Part shown: positions 26,514 to 35,538 of the stretch, piece by piece | How the letters are laid out: the number at the start of each line of letters is the position of its first letter | Numbering within the stretch: the stretch's first letter is position 1 | From: Pseudomonadota bacterium | GTDB lineage: Bacteria > Pseudomonadota > Gammaproteobacteria > Burkholderiales > Burkholderiaceae_C | Direction of reading: 5' to 3' | Length of the DNA: 64,000 nt | NCBI GenBank assembly: GCA_018241405.1 | Contig: JAFEDY010000007.1 | Location: 82,625-146,624, forward strand | Position numbers and translations under genes: made by a program | Notes under the pieces: model-generated | Databases searched by the model: none | What the model was told of the DNA's origin: nothing | Seen by the model: only the letters and a program-made list of their open reading frames with translations

Positions 26514-26715
26514 GGCGTGCGGGCGTTGTTGACAAAGCCCCCATCATGCCTGCCATGGCCCAGGCCCGCAGCGCCTGCGGCACCCGCTGGGGCCGCCCGA
26601 ACCGGTGCAGCCGCCATCCTGCAGCTTGTGGATATCGCCACACATGCGGTGCGTTGCCCAGCGTGCCAAGGCGCGCGGCAGTGGGCGCTGGCCAGGCGGT
26701 ACGATCGCGCCCACC

Positions 26716-27441
26716 ATGCCCCAAGCATCCCTGTGCCCCGCCTGCCGCCAGCCCGCCGCAACCCACCGCTTTGCCGCGGCCGATGGCGGCCAGTTGGACC
26801 TGGACCTGTGCTTTGCCTGCCAGGGCCTGTGGTTCGACCCGCAGGAGAACACCCGCCTGGCGCCCGCCGCCGTGCTGCAACTGTTCGAGCTGCTGCACGC
26901 GCACCACGGCGACGACCACCGCCCGGTGCCCGGCCGCCTGCGCTGCCCGCGCTGCGCCAAGGACCTGGTCAAGGGCTACGACATTGCCCAGGGCGGGCGC
27001 TACGTCACCCACCGCTGCGCGGCGCGCCACGGGCGCTTTTCCACCTTTGGCTCCTTCATGGTGGAAAAGGGCTTTGTGCGCCACCTGAGCAGCAGCGAGC
27101 GCGAGGCCCTGGCGCAGCGCGTGGGCAGCATTGCGTGCACGCAATGCGGCGGCACCGTCGATATCCGCAACGAACATGCCTGCCCCTGGTGCCAATCGGC
27201 GCTGTCGCTGCTGGACCCCGTGGCCGTGGAGCGCGCGCTGCAGCGCTACGGCAGCATGATGGAAGCCGCCCGCGAACAGCGCAGCCCCGACAAGCTGGCC
27301 GACGCCCTGGTGGCCCTGGAGCGCCTGAACGCGCGCGACGAACGCGAACGCCAGCGCGAGCGCGTCGAAGGCCAGGGCGGGGCGCAGTTGGATTTGCTGG
27401 AGGCCGGCATCGGCCTGGTGTGGTCGCTGCTGCGGCGCTGA
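26716..27441 (+). CDS. Multi-zinc-ribbon protein of unknown function
   Basis: The start MPQASLCPACRQP gives 241 residues. Five CxxC knuckles are visible: CPAC and CFAC near the N-terminus, CPRC around residue 77, CTQC around 137 and CPWC around 157, enough for two or three zinc ribbons. The GLWFDPQEN segment resembles the TFIIB-type zinc-ribbon Zpf family. The C-terminal third is a charged helix (NARDERERQRERVEG). It could bind nucleic acid or protein partners. No operon partner is evident. Confidence 0.75.
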   Translation: MPQASLCPACRQPAATHRFAAADGGQLDLDLCFACQGLWFDPQENTRLAPAAVLQLFELLHAHHGDDHRPVPGRLRCPRCAKDLVKGYDIAQGGRYVTHRCAARHGRFSTFGSFMVEKGFVRHLSSSEREALAQRVGSIACTQCGGTVDIRNEHACPWCQSALSLLDPVAVERALQRYGSMMEAAREQRSPDKLADALVALERLNARDERERQRERVEGQGGAQLDLLEAGIGLVWSLLRR

Positions 27442-27452
27442 GGGTGCTGACC

Positions 27453-27560
27453 ACTCCCTCCCCCGCCTGGGGGAGGGCGGGGGTGGGGGCCAGCCGCGCC
27501 ATGATTTCAACCGCTCTGCCCACCGCCAGCCGGCCCCCATCCCTGCCTTCCCCCAAAGGG
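27453..27560. repeat. C-rich inverted-repeat pair 1
   Basis: An arm with CTCCCTCCCCC and GGGGGAGGGCGGGGGTGGGGG at 27453-27491 is mirrored by GGCCCCCATCCCTGCC and TTCCCCCAAAGGG at 27532-27560. Each arm is itself hairpin-forming. The same arrangement recurs at 27619-27739 and 42237-42350. It starts 12 bases after the zinc-ribbon gene and may act as a transcription terminator. Confidence 0.75.
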
Positions 27561-27814
27561 CTTGTGTATGCACACATCTTTTTTTATAGCAAGCGACGCT
27601 GATTGGGCAGCGGTTTTCACCCCCTCCCCCTCTGGGGGAGGGTGGGGGTGGGGGCCATCGGCGCTTGGTTTGTCAGGGTGCCGGCAAGATGCCGGCGCTC
27701 CCGGCCCCCATCCCCGCCTTCCCCCAAAGGGGGAAGGAGCAAAACCAGTCGCGTGACCAGGCGGCTGAGAGCAGCCCAAAGATGTGTGCATACACAAGCC
27801 CAAAGGGGGGAAGG
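27546..27814. repeat. Candidate miniature mobile element bounded by a 24 bp inverted repeat
   Basis: The 24 bases at 27558-27581 (GGGCTTGTGTATGCACACAT and four more) are repeated exactly in reverse complement at 27778-27801, and the similarity extends outward into CCTTCCCCC on both sides. Inside lie a partial dispersed repeat and the second C-rich pair. There is no gene in the 424 bases from 27442 to 27865. The ~270 bp size, the ends and the lack of coding capacity fit a MITE-like or other folded repeat element. Confidence 0.55.
27619..27739. repeat. C-rich inverted-repeat pair 2
   Basis: This is the same design as pair 1: an arm with CCCTCCCCCTCTGGGGGAGG at 27619-27655 and the inverse arm GGCCCCCATCCCCGCC with CTTCCCCCAAAGGGGGAAGG at 27703-27739. 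It lies inside the 24 bp inverted repeat. A short CGGCAAGATGCCGGC hairpin sits between the arms. Confidence 0.75.
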
Positions 27815-27822
27815 AGAAAAAT

Positions 27823-27880
27823 ACAAGAAAACCAGCAACAGCGCTTAAATGTCAAGCGCTGATAGCTATGTTTTTTGAAG
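27823..27880. repeat. Dispersed intergenic repeat, copy E (end of the restriction-modification gene)
   Basis: It contains AGCGCTTAAATGTCAAGCGC and GATAGCTATGTTTTTTG. It supplies the last codons (Leu-Gln-Lys-Thr) and the TAG stop of the restriction-modification gene on the minus strand. Confidence 0.8.
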
Positions 27881-30800
27881 TAACTCCAGCACCGCCAGCA
27901 CCTCGTCCTGCGTGCGGTAGCGGCCAAAGGCGCGCAGCTCCTGCTCGCGCACGATGGGGAAGGTGTCCAGCACATAGGCCGCGTCGTCGGCGCCCAGGCC
28001 GTAGAGCCAGAAGAACAGCGCGTCCAGCGCCGCCAGGCGGGCGCGGCGCTGCTCCTCGTCCCAGGGCAGGGGTGACAGCACCTCGCCGGCCGCATCCACA
28101 TAGCCCAGGTCGCGCGCGAACGGGGCCAGGTCGTGCGCGGTGTAGGACAGGGCCAGCACCTGGGGGATGACGAAGTCCGCCACCGTGGGCCGCGGGTGGT
28201 GGCCGTTCATCAGCCGCGCGGCGCGCATGGCCTCGGCGAAGGCGGTGGGCAGGGGCTCGTCGAAGCGCGTGGGGGCGATGACGGGGAGTTGCTCGACGAC
28301 GAACCAGTTCACATGCTGGCCCTGCACCTTCTGGCGCGCCACAAAGTCAAAGGCGAAGCAGGACAGGTTGGCCAGCAGCAAGGCTGCGGTGCGCGCATAG
28401 GCGGGCTGGGCGGCTGCGTCCTGCGGCAGCAGCACCGGCAAGGTGTTGCCAAAACCGCTGGTGGGCAACATGGCGGCGATCATGGTGCGCACGTTGGTGG
28501 GCGCGGTAACGTCCTTGAAGCCCAGGCAATACCCCAGCCCCTTGGGCAGTGCCACATGCTCGGCAGCCACCCAATACTGGGCGACGGGGTAGCGCGATGC
28601 GTCGGCCTTGTCCGCCGATGCCAGTGGCTGCGGCTGTGCCGCCCGGTGCAGGTTGCCCGCATTCACCACCACATCCGCCGCGCGGTGGTCAAACATTTGC
28701 ACCATCTTGCCCTCGTACAGCGGCACGGCCTGCTGGCCTGCGCTGTTCACCCAGCGGTTGAGGTCCGTGCGCTGCCAGCCCTGCTTTTGCAGCGCTGCGG
28801 GCGTGAGGAACAGCCGCGAGTCGTTGGTCATGTGGAACATGGTCGCGTACTTCACCGGCCACACCCGTTCATCCGGCTGCGCGCCCGTGCTGGCGCTGAC
28901 CTGCCCATGGCGCACCAGTACGGGGTGGCGTGCGTACAGTTGCAGCGTGATGTCGGCATCGCGCCGGCTGCGGAAGATGGGCGCGGCGCCGGTGTTGGGG
29001 TTCACGCGGGTGAAGTCGTCGGCGGTCAGCTGCAGCTGGCGCGCCGGGTCGGCGTCCAGTTCATCGAGCGAATGCAGGTAGAACGCGCAGCGCGTCTCGT
29101 CAAAGCGCCGCTCGGGCCCGCCAAAGACCAGCGTGCAGAACTTGAAGCGTGAGTCCACGTCGGGAAAAAAGACCTTGCGATTCTCGAAGTCGAACAACGC
29201 CCCCAGCCGCCCGCCGGCCGAAATGGATCGGAAGAACGCCGCCGCGCCCTTGTCGGCCGCGATGCCGCTGGGCGTGACCAGGGCCACCAGGCCGTCGGGC
29301 CGCACCAGGGCCTGGGCGCGCTCCACGAACAGGCTGTACAGGTTCACGTCGCCGCCGCCCAGCAGCGGGTAGTCGCCCGCGCCCTGCTTGCCATTGCCCA
29401 GCACGCGGGCGTTGGCCTCGGCCTGTTGCACCGCCCGCTGGTAGTCCGCCCACAGCGGGTCGTCCTTGGCTTTCAGCTCGGCAATCAGCGCCTTGCGGTC
29501 CGCCGCGCGCGCCTGGGTGGCGATGCGGGCGTCGCGCTCGGCAAACCATTCCACCTCCTGCAGCTTGATGCGATCCCAGGGCGGGTTGCCGATCACGGCG
29601 TCAAAGCCGCCGCTGCCGTCGGGTGCAAACACGGTGGGGAACTGCGTCCACCAGTGGAAGAAGCTTTCGCGCCGCGCCAGCGCGCGCGCCTGGGCCATGA
29701 GGGCGTTGGCCTCGGCCACGGCGGCGCCATCGCCGGGCAGCTGGCCGCCGCCTAGGGCGCTGACCAGGTTGACGCCGGGGTGCAGCAGCGCGCCCAGGCC
29801 CTGCAGCCAGGGGTGGGGCCGGCCGTCCACGGGCGCCAGCAGTTTCGCCAGCTGGGCGGGCTTGTCCACCGGCCAGCCGGGGATGAGCCAGCGCAGCGCG
29901 CGCCAGAAATCGAGCACCGCCAGCAGCGGCGCGGTCTGTTCAGTGGCCTCGTGTGCGAGTTGCTTGGACAGGCGCGCCTCGGCCATGTCCACGTCGGTCA
30001 GGTCGGCCACCTGGGTCAGGCTGCGTGCGGCGCGCGTCAGGCGGTCGAACTCGGTCTGCAGCAGCAGCGCGCCCAGGCGCTGCAGGCCGCGCTGCACGGT
30101 GGGCAGGCGCTCGCCATGCAGGCTGTCGCCCACCTTCAGGTGGTGGTCCAGAAAGGACAGCGGCGCGCCCACGGTGAAGGTGTGCAGCCACAGCGCGGTC
30201 TTGGCCAGCTCCACGGCCATGGGGTTCTTGTCCACGCCGAAGATGGCGCGCTTGAGCACCATGCGGCGCACGATGTGGCGGTCGTCCAGCTGCGCGTCGG
30301 TCACGGCCCAGCCATGCTCCCTGGCCTGGGTCTTGATCTCGCGGCGGATGGCGGCAATGCGGGCGATCACCGGGCTCTCCCAGGCCCGGCCGCGCTCCAC
30401 CAGGTGCGCGGCCCAGGGCTGGGCGTTGACCAGGGTGCTGGCGCGGCTGGCGGCTTCGAGCACGCGGTCGGCCATGTCGTCCACCAGCGCCACGAGGAAG
30501 TGGCCGCTGCCCATGGCGGGGTCGCACACGGTCAGCTCCAGGATTTGCGTGGCCGGGTCCAGCGCGTCGCGCTGGCCTTGTTCGGGCGTGCCGTCCAGGC
30601 GCGCCCATTGGGCGGTGGTCAGGCTGTGCTGCTTCTTCCAGCCGGCCACGGCCTTATCGAACGCGGCCATGCGCTCGTCCGCCAGGCGGCCCACCGATTC
30701 GCGCAGCACCAGGCGCACCAGGTCATGGTGCGTGTAGTAGCTGCCCGAGGTCTTGCGCGCAAAGCTGGCCGGGCGGGCGCTGATGCGGTCGATCTCGGGC

Positions 30801-32176
30801 TTGTCGCGGTAGTCGTCGCGCGCCTGCACCTCGTGCACCAGGCGGTATTCGAGCAGCCGCTCGTAAATGCCGCCCAGGTGGGCCACCGACAGGTCGCGGT
30901 AGTTGATCCACCCTTTCAATACTTCTTCGGTGCGGCGCGAGAGTGCATCGATGATGGGCGCCATGATCTTGTCGGGCACCGTCACGCGCTCCAAGAGCGG
31001 CGCGCGGGCGCGGTCGAACAGGCCGCCGTTGTAGGCCGGCATGCCGATGCCGTCGTCGCCCACGTTGATGAGCGTGAAGGCGCCGCGCAGGTCAAGCCAG
31101 ATGCGCGGGATGGTGCTGGAGAAATGCGCGCCCGCGTCCCGCTTGGCCATGACCTCCTGGCGGATGCGGCGCACGCTGTAGGGCGCGTAGCGCTCGTCGC
31201 GCACGGGCAGCAGCAGGCGGTCTTCGGCGTAGAACAGGAACAGCAGGCGGTAGAGCAGCACCAGCGTGGCCTCGCGCACCTCGTCCAGGTAGGCGTCGGT
31301 GAATTGCGGGCGCGTGTAGTGGCCGTAGCCGACCTTGTGCGTCTGCATCTCCAGGTCGCCGCGCGTGAGCGCGTCGGCCAGCTGCGGAAACACCTCGTGG
31401 AACACGCGCGCGCCCAGGTCCTGGGCCACGGTTTCTTCGTACAGCCGGGCTTCGTTGAGCGCATAGGCGTGCAGCGTGCGCGCGGCGCTGTCCCAGTCCT
31501 GCGGCAGGAAGGCGCTGCGCGCAAACAGCAGGTAAAAGAGGTGCAATGCGTGTGGCGCGGGCAGGTCATCGAGCTCGGCCTGCATGCCGGGCAGGCCCAG
31601 CGCGGCGGCCAGGTCCACCTCAAAAAACTCTTCCGAGCGCGAGCGCGCGTCCTGCCAGTACAGGCGCCAGACGGCGCCGTTGGTCAGCACGCCCCACTTC
31701 ACGGCGCGGTCGCTGACCACGTCGGCACGGGACAGGTAGCGCAGCATCTGCGAGCTGGGTGCGTCGGGGTCGTGGGCCTCGGTGGCGTCGCCGCGATCGA
31801 GCGGGCGCAGCCAGCGCTTGGCCTCCAGCAGGGCGATGCCGTGGCGCAGGCGCTGCTCGTCCTTGAGCGGCAGGGCGGCGGCCTTCTTGTCGGCGCTGGC
31901 GAACAGCAGCAGGTCGGGCACGTCCTCGCGGCGTTTGCCCGACAGGTTGACCTGGGGCAGGAAGTCGTCGCCCCAGCCCAGGGCGGTGAGCACCTTGGTG
32001 ATGACCACGGCCTCGGTCTGCGCCTCGTTGATGGTGCTGGCCGCGTCCAGGCCCTGGTAGATCTCGTGCAGGCGGGCTTCGAAGGCGGCGAAGGCAGCGG
32101 CGTCGAGCCGCAGGTAGGGCGGCGTCTCCAGAATGCCGCGCGCGAGGAAGTCTTGGGAGAAAAGTTGGCCCTGCAT
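27866..32176 (-). CDS. Fused restriction endonuclease / N6-adenine methyltransferase (type IIG-like, Eco57I family)
   Basis: This 1436-residue single-chain enzyme starts MQGQLFSQDFL. The N-terminal part has a PD-(D/E)xK nuclease pattern: PD at 87-88 and EAK at 118-120. The methyltransferase core has SGSYYTHHDLV (motif X), DPAMGSGHF from Asp552 (SAM-binding motif I), FGVDKNPMAVELAK and the catalytic NPPW at 864-867, characteristic of gamma-class adenine methylation. The last ~500 residues probably recognise the target. It lies 28 bases after uraA on the same strand. No specificity subunit or BREX/DISARM partner gene is nearby. Its C-terminus is encoded by a dispersed repeat. Confidence 0.85.
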   Translation of the reverse strand: MQGQLFSQDFLARGILETPPYLRLDAAAFAAFEARLHEIYQGLDAASTINEAQTEAVVITKVLTALGWGDDFLPQVNLSGKRREDVPDLLLFASADKKAAALPLKDEQRLRHGIALLEAKRWLRPLDRGDATEAHDPDAPSSQMLRYLSRADVVSDRAVKWGVLTNGAVWRLYWQDARSRSEEFFEVDLAAALGLPGMQAELDDLPAPHALHLFYLLFARSAFLPQDWDSAARTLHAYALNEARLYEETVAQDLGARVFHEVFPQLADALTRGDLEMQTHKVGYGHYTRPQFTDAYLDEVREATLVLLYRLLFLFYAEDRLLLPVRDERYAPYSVRRIRQEVMAKRDAGAHFSSTIPRIWLDLRGAFTLINVGDDGIGMPAYNGGLFDRARAPLLERVTVPDKIMAPIIDALSRRTEEVLKGWINYRDLSVAHLGGIYERLLEYRLVHEVQARDDYRDKPEIDRISARPASFARKTSGSYYTHHDLVRLVLRESVGRLADERMAAFDKAVAGWKKQHSLTTAQWARLDGTPEQGQRDALDPATQILELTVCDPAMGSGHFLVALVDDMADRVLEAASRASTLVNAQPWAAHLVERGRAWESPVIARIAAIRREIKTQAREHGWAVTDAQLDDRHIVRRMVLKRAIFGVDKNPMAVELAKTALWLHTFTVGAPLSFLDHHLKVGDSLHGERLPTVQRGLQRLGALLLQTEFDRLTRAARSLTQVADLTDVDMAEARLSKQLAHEATEQTAPLLAVLDFWRALRWLIPGWPVDKPAQLAKLLAPVDGRPHPWLQGLGALLHPGVNLVSALGGGQLPGDGAAVAEANALMAQARALARRESFFHWWTQFPTVFAPDGSGGFDAVIGNPPWDRIKLQEVEWFAERDARIATQARAADRKALIAELKAKDDPLWADYQRAVQQAEANARVLGNGKQGAGDYPLLGGGDVNLYSLFVERAQALVRPDGLVALVTPSGIAADKGAAAFFRSISAGGRLGALFDFENRKVFFPDVDSRFKFCTLVFGGPERRFDETRCAFYLHSLDELDADPARQLQLTADDFTRVNPNTGAAPIFRSRRDADITLQLYARHPVLVRHGQVSASTGAQPDERVWPVKYATMFHMTNDSRLFLTPAALQKQGWQRTDLNRWVNSAGQQAVPLYEGKMVQMFDHRAADVVVNAGNLHRAAQPQPLASADKADASRYPVAQYWVAAEHVALPKGLGYCLGFKDVTAPTNVRTMIAAMLPTSGFGNTLPVLLPQDAAAQPAYARTAALLLANLSCFAFDFVARQKVQGQHVNWFVVEQLPVIAPTRFDEPLPTAFAEAMRAARLMNGHHPRPTVADFVIPQVLALSYTAHDLAPFARDLGYVDAAGEVLSPLPWDEEQRRARLAALDALFFWLYGLGADDAAYVLDTFPIVREQELRAFGRYRTQDEVLAVLELLQKT

Positions 32177-32204
32177 GGCGCGAGTGTAGGGCCGGCCTTG
32201 GCGG

Positions 32205-33491
32205 CTAATCGCCGCGGTTGAGCAGCGCGTACAGCACGATGGCGCCAAAGGTCGCCGTGCCTATGCCGCCCAGCGCAAAGTCGCCAAACTTGAGCGTGAA
32301 CTCGCCCGTGCCCAGGATCAGCGTGATGGCGGCGACGATCAGGTTCTTGTTCTGCGAGAAGTCCACGCGGTTGTCCACCCAGATCTTGGCGCCGGCAATG
32401 GCGATCAGGCCGAAGACGACGATGGACACGCCGCCCATCACCGGCAGCGGGATCGCCTGGATCAGCGCGCCGAACTTCGGTGAAAAACCCAGCAGGATGG
32501 CAATCAGCCCGGCCACCAGGAACACGGCCGTGGAGTAGATGCGCGTGGCGGCCATGACGCCGATGTTTTCGGCATAGGTCGTCACGCCCGTGCCGCCGGC
32601 CGCGCCGCTGACCATGGTGGCGATGCCGTCGCCCAGGAAGGCGCGGCCCATGTACTGGTCCAGGTTGCGCCCCGTCATCGCCGTCACGGCCTTGATGTGG
32701 CCCAGGTTCTCGGCCACCAGGATGATGACCACGGGCACGATCAGCAGCATGGCAGGCCCGCTGAACACCGGCGCGTGGAACTGTGGCACGCCAAACCAGG
32801 GCGCGGCCATCACGCCCGACAGATCGACCGGCTTGCCCAAGCCCATGCCGTTGGTGAACAGCGCGTAGGCGATGCTCGCCAGGATCAGGCCCACGAGGAT
32901 CAACAGCCGCTGCACCATGCCGCGCGTGAACACGGCGACCAGCGCCACGCAGACAAAGGTCAGCGCCTGCATCCAGCTCTCGAAATTGTTGGCCGCCATG
33001 TTCTTGATGGGGATGGCGGCCAGGTTCAGGCCTATCACCGCCACCACCGCGCCGGTGACCACGGGCGGCATGAAGCGCTCTATCCAGCCCGTTCCCACCA
33101 GGTGCACGATGACGCCCACGGCCGCATACACGGCCCCGCAGGCAATGATGCCGCCCAGCGCCACGCCGATGCTGGCGTTGGCCCCCTTGCCCGCGTAGGC
33201 CGTGGCGGCGATCACCACGCCGATGAAGGCGAACGACGAGCCCAGGTAGCTGGGCACCTTGCCGCCGGTGATCAGGAAAAAGATCAGCGTGCCTATGCCG
33301 CTCATGAACACCGCCAGGTTGGGGTCGAAGCCCATGAGAATGGGCGCCAGCACCGTGGAGCCGAACATGGCGATCACATGCTGAATGCCCATGAGCCCGG
33401 TCTGCCCCCAGGGCAGGCGCTCCTCGGGCCCGATCACGCCGCCATTCGCCAGCGCCTGCGGCGGGCGCTCATTCCACTCAAACATCCCCAT
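32205..33491 (-). CDS. uraA: Uracil/xanthine permease (NCS2 family, UraA-like)
   Basis: This 428-residue protein has ~14 hydrophobic segments and begins with GQTGLMGIQHVIAMFGSTVLAP. The NCS2 signatures are present: the QHVIAMFG helix, the substrate-binding Glu in VVIILVAENLGHIKAV, and GGTGVTTYAENIGVMA. It imports uracil (or a related base) by proton symport. An AGGAG site precedes the ATG. The length and the AENIGVMAATRIYS motif favour uracil over xanthine. Confidence 0.92.
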   Translation of the reverse strand: MGMFEWNERPPQALANGGVIGPEERLPWGQTGLMGIQHVIAMFGSTVLAPILMGFDPNLAVFMSGIGTLIFFLITGGKVPSYLGSSFAFIGVVIAATAYAGKGANASIGVALGGIIACGAVYAAVGVIVHLVGTGWIERFMPPVVTGAVVAVIGLNLAAIPIKNMAANNFESWMQALTFVCVALVAVFTRGMVQRLLILVGLILASIAYALFTNGMGLGKPVDLSGVMAAPWFGVPQFHAPVFSGPAMLLIVPVVIILVAENLGHIKAVTAMTGRNLDQYMGRAFLGDGIATMVSGAAGGTGVTTYAENIGVMAATRIYSTAVFLVAGLIAILLGFSPKFGALIQAIPLPVMGGVSIVVFGLIAIAGAKIWVDNRVDFSQNKNLIVAAITLILGTGEFTLKFGDFALGGIGTATFGAIVLYALLNRGD

Positions 33492-33564
33492 TTATTCGCT
33501 CCTGTTGTTGGGTGGGGCGATGGTAGAGGGTTTGCAAGCTTTCTTTGTGAATCGCAGGGAAAAT

Positions 33565-33609
33565 TGGCTGTAGCCGGCTATGGATAAGCGCTGGAAGCTA
33601 TCAAAACAG
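33565..33609. repeat. Dispersed intergenic repeat, copy F
   Basis: GGATAAGCGCTGGAAGCTAT followed by CAAAACA matches the right half of the family; the left half is shortened. It lies in the gap between the divergent uraA and LysR-type genes and could overlap their promoters. Confidence 0.7.
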
Positions 33610-33650
33610 AAGTGCGTGGCGGCCTGGGTTTGCGTGTATCTTTCCCCGCC

Positions 33651-34547
33651 ATGCCCATGAGCACCAACCATTTCGACACGCGCACCATGCGCTACCTGCT
33701 GGCCGTTGCCGACCTGGGCAGCATGACGGCCGCGGCCGCCAGCCTGGGCGTGGCCCAGCCCGCTTTAAGCCAGGCGCTGCGGCGGCTGGAGTCGGAGCTG
33801 GGCGTGCGCCTGTTCGAGCGCTCGCGTCGTGGCGCCACGCTCAGCAGCGCGGGGCGGGCCGTGATCGACGATGTGCGCGCCAGCCTGGCACTGGCCGAAT
33901 CGGCCGGGCAGCGGGCGCGCGCCATCGCCGGCGGCAAGATGGGGCGGCTGCACATCGGCTTTGTCACGCACGCCGTGTACGAGGTGCTGCCCGCGGCGCT
34001 CAAGCTGTTGCACGCCGAGTTTGCCGGCACGCAGGTGGAGCTGTCGGAGATGGGCAACGCCGACCTCATGCAGGCCCTGGCCGAGGGGCGCATCGACCTG
34101 GCCATGCTGCACACGCCCGTGGCGCTGCAGGGGCGGGTGCGGCAAAAGCTGGTGCGCCGCGACCCGCTGGTGGCCGTGCTGCCGGCGGGCGAACCCGTGG
34201 GCGCGGACGGGCGGGTGACGCTGGCCGACGTGGCGCGCCTGGGGCTGGTGTGGTTTCCGCAGGCGCAGCTGCCCGCGCTGCGCGCCGGCGTCGCGGGCGC
34301 GTTCTCACGCGCAGGGCTGGAGCTGCGCGTGGTGCAGGAGGCCAACCGCTCGCTGACGGTCTTGTCCTGTGTGGCTGCCGGCGTCGGCGCCTCGCTGCTG
34401 CCGCAGTCCGCGGCCGTGTTGCAGCACCGCGGCGTGCGGTTCGTGCCGCTGGCCGACGGCGAGCGCCTGCCGCACTTCGAGCTCAGCGTGCTGTGGCTGG
34501 CCTCGGGCCGGCCGACGATCGCCAGCCAGATCGCGGATCGGCTGTAG
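33651..34547 (+). CDS. LysR-family transcriptional regulator
   Basis: The ATG at 33651 gives 298 residues; a second ATG six bases later is equally possible. The N-terminal winged helix-turn-helix (MRYLLAVADLGSMTAAAASLGVAQPALSQAL) is classical LysR, followed by the effector-binding domain from about residue 95 (GRLHIGFVTHAVYEVLP). It ends six bases before the stop of a convergent Bug-type receptor gene, so it probably regulates the adjacent amidohydrolase-receptor pair or the divergent uraA; neither is proven. Confidence 0.92.
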   Translation: MPMSTNHFDTRTMRYLLAVADLGSMTAAAASLGVAQPALSQALRRLESELGVRLFERSRRGATLSSAGRAVIDDVRASLALAESAGQRARAIAGGKMGRLHIGFVTHAVYEVLPAALKLLHAEFAGTQVELSEMGNADLMQALAEGRIDLAMLHTPVALQGRVRQKLVRRDPLVAVLPAGEPVGADGRVTLADVARLGLVWFPQAQLPALRAGVAGAFSRAGLELRVVQEANRSLTVLSCVAAGVGASLLPQSAAVLQHRGVRFVPLADGERLPHFELSVLWLASGRPTIASQIADRL

Positions 34548-34552
34548 CGGGC

Positions 34553-35530
34553 CTAGTCGAGCACGATGTTGGCCTGCTTGCCCAGGGCCGACCATTGGTT
34601 GATCTCGGCGCGGCGGTACTGCTCCAGCTCCTTGGGCGTGGAGCCTATGACCTCGGCGCCCAGCGACATCAGCCGGGCCTTGACCTCGCGGTCGGACAGG
34701 GCGGTGGCCACGTCCTTGCTGATCTTGTCCACCAGCGCCGGGGGCATGCCCGCGGGCGCGAACAGGGCGTTCCACTCATAGACATCGACGCCGCTCACGC
34801 CCGATTCGGTGAACGTCGGCGTGTCGGGCAGAACCGGCGAGCGGCGCTGGCCGGCCACGGCCACGGCCACCAGCTTGCCGCTCTGGATATAGGGCAGGGC
34901 CGAGGCCAGGCTGGCGAAGAACACGGGCACGTTGCCGGCCATCACGTCCACCATGGCCGGGCCGCCGCCGCGGTAGGCCACATGGGTCATCTTGGCGCCG
35001 GTCTTGAGCGCGAACAGCTCGGCCGCCAGGTGCTGGGCCGAGCCGTTGCCCGACGAGGCGAAGTCCACCTTGCCGGGATTGGCCTTCACGTAGGCGATGA
35101 GCTCCTTGGGCGAGCGCACCGGGAAGCTCGGGTTGACCACGAGCACGCTGGGCACCTTGAGCAGCAGCGACACCGGCGCGAAGGCCTTGAGCGTGTCGAA
35201 CGGCATGCGTTTCTTGAGGGCCGGGTTCTGCGCGTGGTTGGAGGCATCCAGCATCAGCGTGTAGCCGTCGGCGGGCGCCGACAGCACGGCCTGCGCGCCG
35301 ATGATGCCGCCGCCGCCTGCGCGGTTGTCCACGACCACGGACTGGCCCCAGATCTGCGTGAGCTTGGGGCCCAGGATGCGCGCCACCGCGTCCACGGTGC
35401 CGCCCGGCGGATAGGTCACCACCATGCGCACGGGCTTGTTGGGGTAGCCCGCGGCGGGGTTGGCCTGGGCCTGCACGGCCGGCGCGAGCGCCAGGGCCAG
35501 GGCGGCAAGGGCAATGGAACGTCGTTGCAT
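34553..35530 (-). CDS. Bug/TctC-family periplasmic solute-binding protein
   Basis: The start at 35530 has an AGGAG ribosome site and gives 325 residues. A signal peptide (MQRRSIALAALALALAPAVQA) is followed by YPNKPVRMVVTYPPGGTVDAVAR, the Bug family beta-strand/P-loop-like region, and the conserved VENRAG-type block as VVDNRAGGGG. These proteins capture carboxylates in the periplasm, often for tripartite tricarboxylate transporters, but no TctA/TctB genes are nearby. It follows an amidohydrolase gene after eight bases, so its ligand may be that enzyme's substrate. Confidence 0.92.
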   Translation of the reverse strand: MQRRSIALAALALALAPAVQAQANPAAGYPNKPVRMVVTYPPGGTVDAVARILGPKLTQIWGQSVVVDNRAGGGGIIGAQAVLSAPADGYTLMLDASNHAQNPALKKRMPFDTLKAFAPVSLLLKVPSVLVVNPSFPVRSPKELIAYVKANPGKVDFASSGNGSAQHLAAELFALKTGAKMTHVAYRGGGPAMVDVMAGNVPVFFASLASALPYIQSGKLVAVAVAGQRRSPVLPDTPTFTESGVSGVDVYEWNALFAPAGMPPALVDKISKDVATALSDREVKARLMSLGAEVIGSTPKELEQYRRAEINQWSALGKQANIVLD

Positions 35531-35538
35531 GGTGACTC

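Noticed and set aside
29780..32221. An 813-residue open frame antisense to the restriction-modification gene
   Set aside because: The minus-strand gene carries the methyltransferase motifs; the plus frame is low-complexity.
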